A stretch of DNA of 64,000 nucleotides from Hirschia baltica ATCC 49814 (GCF_000023785.1 NC_012982.1:2418001-2482000), one strand, 5' to 3'; positions 37,888-48,670 are shown, counted from the first letter of the stretch. Made by a program: numbers and translations. Notes: generated by a model from the letters alone, not told the origin.

Positions 37888-38898
37888 CTAAAGATATACA
37901 CTGAGTAATTGTTGACGTTGTTCGCAGCTCAATTCCACTTGTTTAGGTGTAAGCATCAACAATAGGCTTCCCAATTGCATAGACGAAAGTGCGTCCAGTC
38001 CAACTCCTACACTTGGAGTCCCACCTGGAAACATAAGATCTACCGAAGGCAGAACACGTCGGCTCATATGAACTCGAATAACACTCAATCCAGTCTGCTC
38101 TGCTTTTTCACCCTGCATCCAAATGCCATCTTTTGCAGAACAGCACCGCAATACGCCTTCGAGTAAATGTTGAACGCCTAATTGGACCAATGCATTTGAA
38201 CCAATATGCCGAAATCCAGCTTCTTCCCAATCAACTTTCAAATTGACCTTACGCATCTCAGCCAATTGCTGAATACGTTCAAAGGATTGTTGAATTAGCA
38301 AATGCAAAGATCCACCCGATTGAGCAGACAAATCATCTTCAGTATATTTTTTTATTGCCTGAATAGTTTCTCTTAAATGATCCACAAACTCGCTAGATCC
38401 TGATTTCCCAGTCTCGCGCATCACCTCGCCCAATGTACTCAAACCTGATTCAAGATAAGCAAGTGGTGCTTGCAACGCTGCAAAATTTCTTTCAACTGCG
38501 GCTTTTTCCCAAAGCCTTTCACGTGAACCATTACGTCCACGCGCTTTAGTATTGAGAACTAATTGCCGAATTAGACCTTCAGAAAGATCCACTTTATCAA
38601 TCACGGCTTCCGCCCCAATTTCCAAAGCTTCTACACGAATCTCTTTTGTGCTGCTTTGTGAAATAAACACGATTGGCGCGGATGTAATTTGCTGAAGCAT
38701 TTGAAAATCTTCATCCAACGAAATTGAATCTGGACGCCGCACATCAACAAGAAGAAGATCAACTGTATTTATTAAATTCGATGAGAGAAAATCATCCAGT
38801 CGCGCACTAACATGCAGAGTCACATCGGACACATCTGCAAACATCTTCTTGACGATTTGAATGTAAATCGTATCGTCTTCAATCAGTTGAATTATCAA
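37888..38898 (-). CDS. Response regulator with atypical C-terminal domain
   Basis: 336 aa. Residues 1-115 form a receiver domain (acidic pocket E7-D8-D9 in LIEDD, phosphoacceptor in LLLVDVRR near residue 52, Lys in VIDKVDL). The rest does not carry a DNA-binding domain; after a long helical dimerisation-like part (about 130-220, with repeated hydrophobic heptads) comes a beta/alpha part (220-336, LGVQHLLEGVLRCC...GVGLDALSSMQLGSLLLML) that recalls a degenerate histidine kinase ATPase or ChpT-like fold. Function as a signalling adaptor is inferred. It ends 16 bp from the ArsR gene. Confidence 0.6.
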   Translation of the reverse strand: MIIQLIEDDTIYIQIVKKMFADVSDVTLHVSARLDDFLSSNLINTVDLLLVDVRRPDSISLDEDFQMLQQITSAPIVFISQSSTKEIRVEALEIGAEAVIDKVDLSEGLIRQLVLNTKARGRNGSRERLWEKAAVERNFAALQAPLAYLESGLSTLGEVMRETGKSGSSEFVDHLRETIQAIKKYTEDDLSAQSGGSLHLLIQQSFERIQQLAEMRKVNLKVDWEEAGFRHIGSNALVQLGVQHLLEGVLRCCSAKDGIWMQGEKAEQTGLSVIRVHMSRRVLPSVDLMFPGGTPSVGVGLDALSSMQLGSLLLMLTPKQVELSCEQRQQLLSVYL

Positions 38899-39072
38899 CT
38901 AGAATCCCCCCGGCAATACGATCATACAAAACTCGTGACTTTACTCATGCTCTTCATCAGTTGAAATAAATACAACCTTTAAGAAAAACTATTCTACACT
39001 TAACTTAGAAGTAAGTATGATTCCCTCGAACAACCAGTGAAAAGTTGAAATTTGCCACATTTTGCACAAGAT

Positions 39073-41148
39073 TTATTGCGCGTGTTGCGTAATTCTGACG
39101 GTTGAGGCACTACTTAAGCCAGACTTGTCGACAACTTCCAATAAGTAAAACCCCTCTTCTGTGGGCGTCCAAATTGAATCTCCGAACCGATTCGCCAAAA
39201 TTTTCTGGCCCTGAGCATACCAAGTCAGCTCACCATCGCCGCGCGCAGATAGCGTAAAACCTCTATCTTTTTTGTCCTGCCATATCTCACTATTATCAGG
39301 TGGAAACAGAATTTCTGGAGGCTGTTTGTCTCTTTCAAAATTAGCCAATGTAAATGGATCTACGCCTGTCATTTCTTCACCGACATTCAATCCCCCATTG
39401 CTGCGTCGCAAAGTCAGGGTCGCAATATCAAATGCATCAAAAAGTATAGGTAAAGCGACTTCCCTCCCTGTCGCTCCAGACCGTGGAGCCCCGTCAGCGC
39501 GCCCCACCCAGACCACAATTGCTAGTCCATTTGAAACACCCGCCGCCCACGCATCTCGAAATCCATAAGACGTGCCTGTCTTAAATGCTATTTGAGGTGC
39601 ATCTCTTGTTAAAACCGTTGGCATACGACCATCCGGCATTGGTGCGGACTTTAAAATTTCTAAAACTTTTCGAGAGGCTTGTGAGGTTAAAAAACGCGTT
39701 TGACCTTCGCTTACAGCAGAAGCGCTTTCTCCTTCAATCCAATTTAAAGAGTGAGCAATCCCATCCCCGCCCAAAGCGGCATACAAAACTGCCAAATCCC
39801 GAACTGTCAGCCCAACACCTCCAAGCGCCAAAGCCAAACCAGCATCACTATCGGCTCTATTAGGCAAACGCGGCGCTGCTCCTGCAAATGCAAGGCTTGC
39901 TGCAAACCGAGATGGACCTATCGCTTCTAGGGCATGCACAGCTGGGACATTTAGAGAATGCTGCAAAGCCTGCGCAATCGTCACATCTCCGCGAAACGTG
40001 CGATCGAAATTTTCTGGCTGATATGATTTAAATCGCTTGGGTAAATCAGAAATATGCGTTGATGGCGCGGCAAGCCCCTCATCAAAAGCCATTGCATAAA
40101 TAAATGGCTTCAAAGTCGATCCAGGCGAGCGATATCTATTTGTAAGATCCAACCATCCACCCGCCCTATCTCTTCTAGCAGACCCGACAGATGCCAAAAC
40201 ATTGCGTGTGCGAATATCAACCACAATAGCGGACATTTGCGCGCGATCGTCCAGTTCTTCAACGACATCTCTTGCCATTGTTTCAAGGCGAGTTTGCAGT
40301 TGAAAATCCAAAAATGTGTATATATCCGGCTGCATATGCGGGGCGCGTCGACGCGCTTCTTCTGTGGCTTGCCATGCAAAGGCTGGAAAATCACGACGCT
40401 TAGGCGCTGCCGTTTGCATAGCTTCTAGTGCACGATCTTCTGCAATAACATCCTTTTCCACCAATCGGCGCAAAACACGTGCACGCGCTTTAATAGCGGA
40501 CTCAGGTTTTAAATCGGGTCGACGCGCTTCAGGCGATTGCGGCAAAGCAATCAAGAGTGCGATTTCATCAGGTGTCAGGCTATTGGGTTCGCGCCCCAGA
40601 TATGCCCAGCTTGCAGAACGCAGCCCTTCAATATTGCCGCCATAGGGTGCCAGAGTAAGGTATAATTCCAGAATTTCACGTTTGGATAAACGCGATTCCA
40701 ATTGCAGTGCCCTTATAGCTTGCTGAATCTTTGCGCCAAATGTGCGTTGTTTTGGTTCAAGCAAACGCGCCGTTTGCATGGTGATCGTCGATCCACCCGA
40801 TACAATTTCACCAGCTTTCACAAGGTTCAAACTCGCGCGCAAAATCGCTCGAAAATCAACACCTATATGCTGATAGAAACGCTCATCTTCATAGGCAAGC
40901 AATGCATCAATAAAAGCAGGGTCGACTATATCTAGATCAGCCTTTAAGCGCCAGCGACCATCTTCAAGTGGAAACGCCCGCAGAGGCTGTCCTCTATGGT
41001 CGAGCACAACTTGAGAAATCTGGTTAGCCTTTGCCAATGGTGGTGGAAACGCTAAATCCAGAAACCCGATAAGAGAGATAGCGGCCAATGCAAAATAAAA
41101 TGCCTTTGGCCACAATCTCACTTTTTTTATCCGCTGAAACCAGCTCAA
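39073..41148 (-). CDS. pbpC: Penicillin-binding protein 1C
   Basis: 691 aa, class A PBP. N-terminal membrane anchor, glycosyltransferase 51 domain (DALLAYEDERFYQHIGVDFRAILRA, GGSTITMQTARLL), transpeptidase domain with catalytic SxxK in SPGSTLKPFIYA, S-x-N as HSLNVPAV, and KTGTS, plus the C-terminal BiPBP_C domain of PBP1C. Synthesises and crosslinks peptidoglycan in the periplasm. The preceding gene of the unit is the alpha-2-macroglobulin protein, its standard partner. Confidence 0.96.
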   Translation of the reverse strand: MSWFQRIKKVRLWPKAFYFALAAISLIGFLDLAFPPPLAKANQISQVVLDHRGQPLRAFPLEDGRWRLKADLDIVDPAFIDALLAYEDERFYQHIGVDFRAILRASLNLVKAGEIVSGGSTITMQTARLLEPKQRTFGAKIQQAIRALQLESRLSKREILELYLTLAPYGGNIEGLRSASWAYLGREPNSLTPDEIALLIALPQSPEARRPDLKPESAIKARARVLRRLVEKDVIAEDRALEAMQTAAPKRRDFPAFAWQATEEARRRAPHMQPDIYTFLDFQLQTRLETMARDVVEELDDRAQMSAIVVDIRTRNVLASVGSARRDRAGGWLDLTNRYRSPGSTLKPFIYAMAFDEGLAAPSTHISDLPKRFKSYQPENFDRTFRGDVTIAQALQHSLNVPAVHALEAIGPSRFAASLAFAGAAPRLPNRADSDAGLALALGGVGLTVRDLAVLYAALGGDGIAHSLNWIEGESASAVSEGQTRFLTSQASRKVLEILKSAPMPDGRMPTVLTRDAPQIAFKTGTSYGFRDAWAAGVSNGLAIVVWVGRADGAPRSGATGREVALPILFDAFDIATLTLRRSNGGLNVGEEMTGVDPFTLANFERDKQPPEILFPPDNSEIWQDKKDRGFTLSARGDGELTWYAQGQKILANRFGDSIWTPTEEGFYLLEVVDKSGLSSASTVRITQHAQ

Positions 41149-41151
41149 GAC

Positions 41152-44100
41152 TTACTCCGCTGAGATCTTCACACGCCCAGCTGATGTTCGTCCAAATACA
41201 TCAGCACGGTACATGTCTTCAGCCACGGCACCCGGCAATGCATAGTCTCCCGGCGTGACAGCTCGGATGACATAAGCAAGCATAGCCTGCTCTCCATCCC
41301 GCACAGTTAAAGACGCAAGAAAACGATCATCACGCGCCTCAGCCACATCGGCATAACTCAAATCACCCACAAAGCTATATGGTCCAGATGTATTGGGGGT
41401 AAGCACAGCTTGAATTTCCCATCCTGCCGGCAACAGGTCAGCAATGATAAGTGGATGTGAGTTCTTATCCAGCGGGCGAACACTTAATGCGACGATAGCT
41501 TGATCACCCCGTTTCATGTCCCCCAATTGGGCATTGCGTCCATTCATTTGGAAGATAGATTTTGAAACACTCAATCCACCACGCACAGCCGGAGGCGCTT
41601 TTACAGGCGCACCACGTGCTACACTTGTCAGCCATAACGGACCCTCACCTTCATTTGTAAAGGTAGGCTGCACATCAATTTCACTATCGCTGGTATCAAA
41701 AGAAGCTTCATCTGCGTAATAGGAGCGCTTTTCAGCTATCTGCACGACTTTGCCTGCACCTGTCAGTTCAACGCTGCTAGCTCCATTTGATAGACTATTT
41801 GCCGCCATCAATAAGAAAGCTTTTTCTTGAGTTGTTAAACGGTCTGGATCAGGCAATTTATCCACCACCTGCTCGGTCAGGTCTGCAACAAGTGGTGCAT
41901 CCCCAATTTCTCCCGCCAAAGCGAGAACGCCGGCTCTATCGCGGCGCGGTGTCTGATAATAATCGCCAGTATTGTCATAACCCAAAGCCTCAGTTGCTGC
42001 GTCAAACGCAGAGACTGATCTTGCATTATCACCCATAAAGTGAAGCGCCGCTCCAATTTGAGCTTTGGCTAAAGGACTATCAATTTTGCCAAGCATTTCA
42101 TCATGCAAATAACGCAGACGAGATGCCTCGATTTTACCGCCGCGCGCCAAGACATATGCCGCATAAGCTGCTGCGCGATTACTTAGACGCTCTTGCGTAT
42201 CAGTGTGCCAACGCGATGTGTAAACATCATAGTTATACCCTGATCCCCATTGGTTTTGTTGAGCAGCCACTTTCGCCAATGATGTATAGGCTTTTTCCAA
42301 CGCCGCATCAGGCACCAAATATCCAGCCGCTTTTGCACGCGCGATAAAGTCCACAGCATATGCCCCCACCCAAGGCGATGCATTTCTGTCTCCCATGCGC
42401 CAAAGTCCAATTGAACCATCAGAGCTTTGACGGTTTAGAAGGGTCGACACAGCTTCTTGCACTTTAGTGCTGATCTGCGCATCCGCTTCCAATCCAGCAA
42501 TACCCGCTAGATTTTCAGCATATAATAATGGCAATGCACGACTAACTGTTTGCTCTGTGCATCCATATGGATACTCACTCAGGCTTTTATAAAGCGCAGA
42601 TGCATCCATAGGAATAGCTGATGCCGACACCATTAAACTTGAAGAGCCTGCCACAAAACCATTCAGTGCATTAGCCGACGCTGTCCAGCTTTCACCCGGC
42701 TGAAGCACAATTTTTTCAATTCGGCTTAATGGCAAATATGGAGATCTAACCTCTATGCCATATTCACGTTCGATTTGAAAATTATTCGGGCCAGTCAATG
42801 TCATATTGATATTAGACACACCCTGACTTGAAGCAGAAATAGATGCAGCAATATCCGCACGCTGACCTTGTTTCAGCATAGCTGTGACATTGCCATCTCC
42901 AATTTCAACACCTTTTCCAGCAACAAGCGCAGCATCGTAATTTCCAGGTGTCGCAGCCACATTATCCATCGTCACCGTGGCAATCGCCGTATCACCCGGC
43001 GCGAGGAAACGCGGCAAGATAACCTCAGCAGGCACATCATCACGCACAGTTAGCGGCTCATCTACAGCCCCCATACCCGTGTCAGACCACACCACGGCCA
43101 TCAATCGCAATTCACCATTGAAGTCTGGAAGGTCCAGTTCAATTTCGGCTTTGCCATCGCGTCCCATTGCAACAATACCAGAAAACAGTGCCACTGATTT
43201 TGTTGGAACAACGGTTAGCCCTGCACCGCCAATCTGATCACCACCCGAGCGCGGCTCAGCGGCTGCGCCTTGGTTTGGATCAAGCAAGCGACCATAATCA
43301 TCTTTCAGCATCACACCCAGACGACGTTTTGCAAAGAAATGTTCGCTCGGATTAGGTGACTCAAATTTTGTGAGTTGAAGAATACCCTCATCAACCGCAG
43401 CTAATGTCGCAAACACTTTCTCGCCGCGTGGACCACCGGTTGCTTCAAGCTCAATTGTCACTTTTTGGCGTGGCTCAACCACATCCGCAACTTTCATATC
43501 TAATTCAAAAGTGCGGTTTTTCACATCTACTGGCGCATAAGAAACACCCACAGCGCGACGCGGTCTGGGGCGCGCAACTGGATCGCGCGGTGTAAACACA
43601 CTCACCATCACATAAGCACCAGCCCCCCATTTTTCTGTGACATTGAAATCAACTTTCAAGCCTTTTTCAGGCACAGTCAGCGTGCGCGTTTCAATAATAT
43701 TATCATTAGCCACTACAATTTCTGCTTCACCCGCATAAGGTGGCAAGATTGTATAACTCGCCTTTTTACCTATTTCGACAGGGTCTTTGGGCGCAGAAAT
43801 ACGCACGCGATCTGGCGCTTCAACACCTTCTTGCGGGCCGCCGCCCCAACCTGCCCAAAAGCCATAACTTGCAGTCGCGCCAGTCGCTTCTTCAGTAAGC
43901 ACCAATTCATAATCACCCCAGTCCAAAGACCGTGTCACTAATACTGCTGCTTCTGTTGCAGATAATTCAAGGTCGCCTTCTTGGATCGGAACCACATTAC
44001 GCGTGCGACGCCATTTCCAAGCGCCGCCACCAGTGCGATACCAATCATAATCCCAATCAATGCGCACAAGGCTCCAATTCACATTTCCAGCGATTTGGGC

Positions 44101-46077
44101 TCCATCAGATTGAAGTGCCACCACTTTTAAACGCGCGGCTTCATCTTGAGCTGCACTGCCATCAAATTCAGGCAATACCCCAACATAAACATCATTGGGT
44201 CGGTATGGCATACGGATATCATCGCGAACCGCTCTACCACCCGGCTCCATCGCGCTGACCACAGTTCTTAAACGTAATGGCTTCGAACTTTTAATGCTTT
44301 GCTCTGCAACATCTAAGCGCAAGACTGCCTGTCCCGCTCCATCCGCTGTTGCGTCTTTAAGGTCAAATTCTCGCTGACGAAATTGCTCGTCATGGTTTCC
44401 AAACGCATAATTGGCAAAGTCGGCAAACGGTTTTGGATCAACTTCTACCCGCGTACGGCCTTCAACAGTTAGACCAGCACCCGGTGCACCATAGAGAAAA
44501 CGCACATCCGCATTAATCGAACGCGTTTCATCTTTTGCAACAACAGTCTGGCTCTCAGAAGATACTTTCAACTCAATCCGTTGAGGCACGAAATCTTCAA
44601 CAGATATGCGTGTGCTTCCAACCACACCTTGGCCATCAAGGTCTAGATCAATACGCCACATACCCCGCGCAGCAGCTTTTGGCAGCACATATGAACGCGA
44701 CATACCTCCAGCTTCTAGCCCGCCTTCAAAACGCCAATTGGCAGCTTCCACGCCATTTGGCGCGTAAAGACGCATGACACCATCCGCTGAAGAAACGGAC
44801 TGTACCGACAAATCACGCACCAAGGCACTAATCCATACCTTCTCACCCGGACGATAAATCCCACGTTCAGTATATAGATAGGCATCTGTCATATCAGGAG
44901 CAGATCGGCCACCCACAGGATATTTAGAAAGATCAACAGCTGGACGCTCTAAATCAAGAACAGCAAAATCACCATTTTGATCATATGCCATCACCATACG
45001 CGGCCGTTGCGGGCCGTCGCCACGCAGCAATGGTGCCGAAAATTGAACACGCCCTAGCAGGTCTGTTTTAGCAGATTTTAGAATTTCATTGCTTCGCGCA
45101 ACCAAATCAAGTCGAACATCACGCGCTATTTTAGCCGTATCAATCGAACGGGCTGTGACCTGAAGCCCATTATCTCCCTGATAGGCGGTTAGCGCCAGAT
45201 CAGTCACAATCAGCCATCTTGCAGCTCGCGCTGGCTGATCCACTTCAAGCGATCCTGCAGGCACCTCTTCAACGCTCACATAATAAGCACCCGGCTGAAG
45301 CTTTTGCACAGCGCTCGCCAATGAAAAGACAGTCGTCGCAGCTATATTGCCTGAATTCTCGACATCTATCTCACCTGTCCACAGTTTTTCTGATACATCA
45401 GTCGGGTCTTCATCGCCCCCCTGCCAAGTGTATTCCCCGCGACCGGCAGTAAAACCATTTGTAATGCTTTTAAATACAAGAGCACGGTCCGTTACCCTAG
45501 AAACGCTCACTTTCAATGTGTCTACATTGACCGTTTCAATCGCCAAACCATCCGCGTCAACGCGGGGAAGAATAACTCCATCCCCTTTAAACCCAACATA
45601 GCTCGGGCGGTCGCCAAAATCGATTGTGATTTTCTGATCACGCTCTAATTTACGTGCGCGTCCTGATCCGGGCAAACCAGCTTTGAGCACAAGATCAGTG
45701 GCTGCAGCAAAACCAAGCCCACCAATACACAGTTTTGATCCTTGAACATCCAGCGCAAGCGATACATCTTCAGGCGGTTCTATATATGCAGAATAATCAG
45801 TCTTTGAACTTAGTGAATGCGAAAACTCAAGACATGCAATGGGAGCATCACCCTGCGTATTTGCGGCGTATCTAACAAATTCAAAATTCTTGGATTTCTC
45901 TTCCTCAGCACGACGCGCTTTTTCAGCACGGACCTCTATTTCTGGTCCTTCGACGGTGTCGCGAATATCACTTAAATTCTGCAAGGGCTGCGTATTGGGG
46001 TCTCCACACGCTGTCACCAGACACATAATTGCCGATGCCAAACCAATTCGCAAACCGTTCGAAGTCTGAATACGCAT
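41152..46077 (-). CDS. yfhM: Alpha-2-macroglobulin family lipoprotein (YfhM-like)
   Basis: 1641 aa from the ATG at 46077 after GGAGAG; an ATG four codons earlier is also possible. Lipobox L-V-T-A-C near residue 24 (CGDPN). Bait-type MG domains fill the N-terminal 1100 residues; the thioester motif C-T-E-Q (Cys near 1173 in YPYGCTEQTVSR) and the terpenoid-cyclase-like toroid follow. Traps proteases in the periplasm; with PBP1C it is thought to guard peptidoglycan damage sites. The pbpC gene follows 3 bp downstream, so they are coexpressed. Confidence 0.95.
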   Translation of the reverse strand: MRIQTSNGLRIGLASAIMCLVTACGDPNTQPLQNLSDIRDTVEGPEIEVRAEKARRAEEEKSKNFEFVRYAANTQGDAPIACLEFSHSLSSKTDYSAYIEPPEDVSLALDVQGSKLCIGGLGFAAATDLVLKAGLPGSGRARKLERDQKITIDFGDRPSYVGFKGDGVILPRVDADGLAIETVNVDTLKVSVSRVTDRALVFKSITNGFTAGRGEYTWQGGDEDPTDVSEKLWTGEIDVENSGNIAATTVFSLASAVQKLQPGAYYVSVEEVPAGSLEVDQPARAARWLIVTDLALTAYQGDNGLQVTARSIDTAKIARDVRLDLVARSNEILKSAKTDLLGRVQFSAPLLRGDGPQRPRMVMAYDQNGDFAVLDLERPAVDLSKYPVGGRSAPDMTDAYLYTERGIYRPGEKVWISALVRDLSVQSVSSADGVMRLYAPNGVEAANWRFEGGLEAGGMSRSYVLPKAAARGMWRIDLDLDGQGVVGSTRISVEDFVPQRIELKVSSESQTVVAKDETRSINADVRFLYGAPGAGLTVEGRTRVEVDPKPFADFANYAFGNHDEQFRQREFDLKDATADGAGQAVLRLDVAEQSIKSSKPLRLRTVVSAMEPGGRAVRDDIRMPYRPNDVYVGVLPEFDGSAAQDEAARLKVVALQSDGAQIAGNVNWSLVRIDWDYDWYRTGGGAWKWRRTRNVVPIQEGDLELSATEAAVLVTRSLDWGDYELVLTEEATGATASYGFWAGWGGGPQEGVEAPDRVRISAPKDPVEIGKKASYTILPPYAGEAEIVVANDNIIETRTLTVPEKGLKVDFNVTEKWGAGAYVMVSVFTPRDPVARPRPRRAVGVSYAPVDVKNRTFELDMKVADVVEPRQKVTIELEATGGPRGEKVFATLAAVDEGILQLTKFESPNPSEHFFAKRRLGVMLKDDYGRLLDPNQGAAAEPRSGGDQIGGAGLTVVPTKSVALFSGIVAMGRDGKAEIELDLPDFNGELRLMAVVWSDTGMGAVDEPLTVRDDVPAEVILPRFLAPGDTAIATVTMDNVAATPGNYDAALVAGKGVEIGDGNVTAMLKQGQRADIAASISASSQGVSNINMTLTGPNNFQIEREYGIEVRSPYLPLSRIEKIVLQPGESWTASANALNGFVAGSSSLMVSASAIPMDASALYKSLSEYPYGCTEQTVSRALPLLYAENLAGIAGLEADAQISTKVQEAVSTLLNRQSSDGSIGLWRMGDRNASPWVGAYAVDFIARAKAAGYLVPDAALEKAYTSLAKVAAQQNQWGSGYNYDVYTSRWHTDTQERLSNRAAAYAAYVLARGGKIEASRLRYLHDEMLGKIDSPLAKAQIGAALHFMGDNARSVSAFDAATEALGYDNTGDYYQTPRRDRAGVLALAGEIGDAPLVADLTEQVVDKLPDPDRLTTQEKAFLLMAANSLSNGASSVELTGAGKVVQIAEKRSYYADEASFDTSDSEIDVQPTFTNEGEGPLWLTSVARGAPVKAPPAVRGGLSVSKSIFQMNGRNAQLGDMKRGDQAIVALSVRPLDKNSHPLIIADLLPAGWEIQAVLTPNTSGPYSFVGDLSYADVAEARDDRFLASLTVRDGEQAMLAYVIRAVTPGDYALPGAVAEDMYRADVFGRTSAGRVKISAE

Positions 46078-46248
46078 AATTCTCTCCATCCACCCACTAA
46101 GCGACCTTAATGCGTGTCGAGTAATTTAGCTACAAGTGCAAATAGAAAACATTACAAATCGCAAATTACTTGATTGAGATAGTCACAACCCAAGTAAACG
46201 CTTCAAACGGCGCCGTTTTCAAGGAGAAGTCAGACTGATTTGAAGGTA

Positions 46249-46746
46249 TTATTTAGATATCGTCATTTTTTGAGGACCACCGGGCATGATCGGACGATTT
46301 GCATATGCCCCCATACTTACCATTCGGTCATACATAACTAACGCCCCAGCAAGTGAGACATTAATACAGAACTTCGTGGGAATTTTCACAATGTGATGAC
46401 ATTTCGCCATCATTTCTGGGCTTAGATTACCCAATTCACGTCCCAATACATAAGCTGCAGCTCTTGGGTGCTTAAATTCGGGCAATTCAACAGCATCATC
46501 AGTTAATTCAATACCGACAAGCTGACAGCCGCGCGGCAAGGCCATATCTTCAATGCTGTCCCAGTTATAATAGGGCATATTCTCATACGCTTTAGACGTA
46601 TCAGATGCATACATGTCAGTTACTTTTACATCTGCATCGACTGAATAGAAAAAACTGGCCCCAAATGCATGGGCGGTTCGCATAAGCGCGCCCATATTCA
46701 TAGGCTTGGAAATACCCTCAGCGCCAATCCCGAAATAACCCTTCAT
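46249..46746 (-). CDS. TrmH/SpoU family RNA methyltransferase
   Basis: 165 aa. SPOUT fold with N-terminal SKPMNMGALMRTAHAFGASF, and the C-terminal knot blocks AYVLGRELGNLSPEM and IPTKFCINVSLAGALVMYDRM. Methylates rRNA or tRNA ribose or base; target unknown. Starts at the last base of the asparaginase stop, so the two are translationally coupled. Confidence 0.9.
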   Translation of the reverse strand: MKGYFGIGAEGISKPMNMGALMRTAHAFGASFFYSVDADVKVTDMYASDTSKAYENMPYYNWDSIEDMALPRGCQLVGIELTDDAVELPEFKHPRAAAYVLGRELGNLSPEMMAKCHHIVKIPTKFCINVSLAGALVMYDRMVSMGAYANRPIMPGGPQKMTISK

Positions 46747-47648
46747 TAAACCGTCGCCACAGTCATTGTGCCATTTGCATGAATAGAGCCGCGTGCCATG
46801 GAAGCAGAAGAAAATGGCATCGCAATCCGCCCCAATCGATCAATGCTGATCAGACCACCATGCCCGCCAAGGAAGACAACACTGTCAATGACAGCTCTGG
46901 CTGCAACGTCTAAACTCGTGCGCTTGTAATGAATACGCGCAGACACATCAGCAGCAGCATTTGCCCGCATGAAATATTCGCCCATCCCCGTACAAGAAAC
47001 TGCAACGCGCTCGTCTGCCCAAGTCCCAGAACCAATGATCGGACAATCACCTACACGACCTGGCAGCTTATCAGGCGCACCACCTGTTGATGTCGCTGAT
47101 GCTAATTGACCTTCTGAATCTAAAGCAACAGCTCCAACCGTCCCTGTCATTTTACGGTCATCCATATCGAAAAGATCGTATTTAACGGGCGTGTAGTATT
47201 CTTTGGGGTGTTTTACTTTTTTACATTTGTGCTCTTCAGCAAATTGGCTAGCTCCCTCACCAACCAACATAACGTGCGGGGTTTTGCGCATCACAAGAGC
47301 CGCCACATTCACAGGATGTTTAAACCCCTTTAAGCCTGCCACAGAGCCTGCCATTCGCGTTTCACCATCCATAATGGCCGCGTCGAGTTCAAATTCACCG
47401 TTTTTGTTAGGCGCAGCACCTTTACCAGCAAGATATAATCCGCATGACTCTAATTCACCAACCATAGTTTTAACGGTAGCAACAGCAGATGCCCCGTCTT
47501 TCAGCATTTTGCCCCCCTCCTTTAGAAGGTCGGCCATAAAGGCTTCTGTATGCTTGTCATGTTTGGATGCACCCGTGCCCGCGCCCCCATGAAGCGCCAA
47601 GGCCCAAATCTCTTTGGAGCTAGTATTTAACTTGTCACTCTTACTCAT
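46746..47648 (-). CDS. Isoaspartyl peptidase / L-asparaginase (Ntn hydrolase)
   Basis: 300 aa. LALHGGAGTG start, cleavage site and catalytic Thr in MTGTVGAVALD (about residue 172), GRVGDCPIIGSGTWAD and SCTGMGEYFMR. Autoprocesses into two subunits and hydrolyses isoaspartyl dipeptides or asparagine. Followed by the SpoU methylase. Confidence 0.93.
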   Translation of the reverse strand: MSKSDKLNTSSKEIWALALHGGAGTGASKHDKHTEAFMADLLKEGGKMLKDGASAVATVKTMVGELESCGLYLAGKGAAPNKNGEFELDAAIMDGETRMAGSVAGLKGFKHPVNVAALVMRKTPHVMLVGEGASQFAEEHKCKKVKHPKEYYTPVKYDLFDMDDRKMTGTVGAVALDSEGQLASATSTGGAPDKLPGRVGDCPIIGSGTWADERVAVSCTGMGEYFMRANAAADVSARIHYKRTSLDVAARAVIDSVVFLGGHGGLISIDRLGRIAMPFSSASMARGSIHANGTMTVATV

Positions 47649-47972
47649 AAGACACCTTTAGACACCTTTTTCGGCACTAACCTACATTATCCGAATAGTT
47701 TTCTTACATAAATGTGACAAGTGCAGATTGAACACACTTTGCAAATTCATTCATTTTGTAAAATAAATTCTCTTTTTAAATCTAACCACTACCTGCTTTA
47801 TGGCTAAAAATACAATTTAGAGCACGCAACTTCACATCAAGCAGACGCATATCAAAACGGAGTTAGGCTCAAATCTCTCTGAAAAACCTACATTAAGTAT
47901 GTGTAATACCTAATTTTGCCACATGAATCTGTAGAATCGCGCATGAAACGAGAACAATAAAAGGTCTATGAC
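47649..47972. other. Intergenic region, nothing recognised
   Basis: 324 bp, AT-rich. No frame, hairpin or repeat of note between the divergent peptidase and lipoprotein genes. Promoters for both should lie here. Confidence 0.5.
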
Positions 47973-48605
47973 ATGAAATTACACCTCCCCCTCCTTGTCG
48001 CAACAGGTCTTCTAGCAAGTGCATGCGCATCCACCACTGCGCCGGTATCTGACACATCGAGTGTCAGTCAAACAAAAGAACTGCAGAAAAAGGAACCTTT
48101 ACAACTCACTAAATCATCCCCCGCACTTGAAGACATAAGCGCAAGTTCAAAGTGGACAGCTGTTGAGTTGTTATGGCCAGAATCTCCCTATATGGCGCTT
48201 TCCACAAGTGAAAAGCCCGACCAGCCTATTTACGGCCTCTCTTTTAATTGCAACACGGATACTGGCGCAATTTCTGGAAGCCTTCAAAATCAGCCAAAAG
48301 ACAAAACTGGCTCAGCCGCCTCATTTTCACTGAGAACATCTGACGGCACCGCTATGACGCTTTTGGGTATGTACGCAAAAAATTCGCTCAACAATTCCAC
48401 TGATTTTGTGTTCAACACAGATTGGAAAGCAATGAGAGCAATTAGCAATGCCGAGCGCGTGGACCTCGTAAACCCAGAAGGTCAATCCATGCTTGCTCTG
48501 GTAAAAGATGAAGCCCCCCATCGCGGTGACACTCATCTCTTAGCAACATCTGAAGGCTTTGAAGACGCTCAGACACAGCTTTATTATTACTGTAACCCAA
48601 AGTAA
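47973..48605 (+). CDS. Hypothetical lipoprotein
   Basis: 210 aa. Lipobox L-A-S-A-C (Cys near 18). The mature part has Ser/Thr/Lys-rich linker to about 55 and then a mixed alpha/beta domain with two short beta-rich parts (SPYMALSTSEKPDQPIYGLSFNCNTDTGAISGSLQ and MTLLGMYAKNS...DWKAMRAI). No family recognised. Followed by a strong terminator. Confidence 0.65.
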   Translation: MKLHLPLLVATGLLASACASTTAPVSDTSSVSQTKELQKKEPLQLTKSSPALEDISASSKWTAVELLWPESPYMALSTSEKPDQPIYGLSFNCNTDTGAISGSLQNQPKDKTGSAASFSLRTSDGTAMTLLGMYAKNSLNNSTDFVFNTDWKAMRAISNAERVDLVNPEGQSMLALVKDEAPHRGDTHLLATSEGFEDAQTQLYYYCNPK

Positions 48606-48618
48606 AATTGAACATACG

Positions 48619-48648
48619 AAAAAGGCCAAGATTTCTCTTGGCCTTTTT
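48619..48648. terminator. Terminator hairpin
   Basis: Arms AAAAAGGCCAAG (48619-48630) and CTTGGCCTTTTT (48637-48648) with a 6-base loop; works in both directions between the convergent genes. Confidence 0.9.
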
Positions 48649-48670
48649 TCATAAATACATTCAAGAAGCG

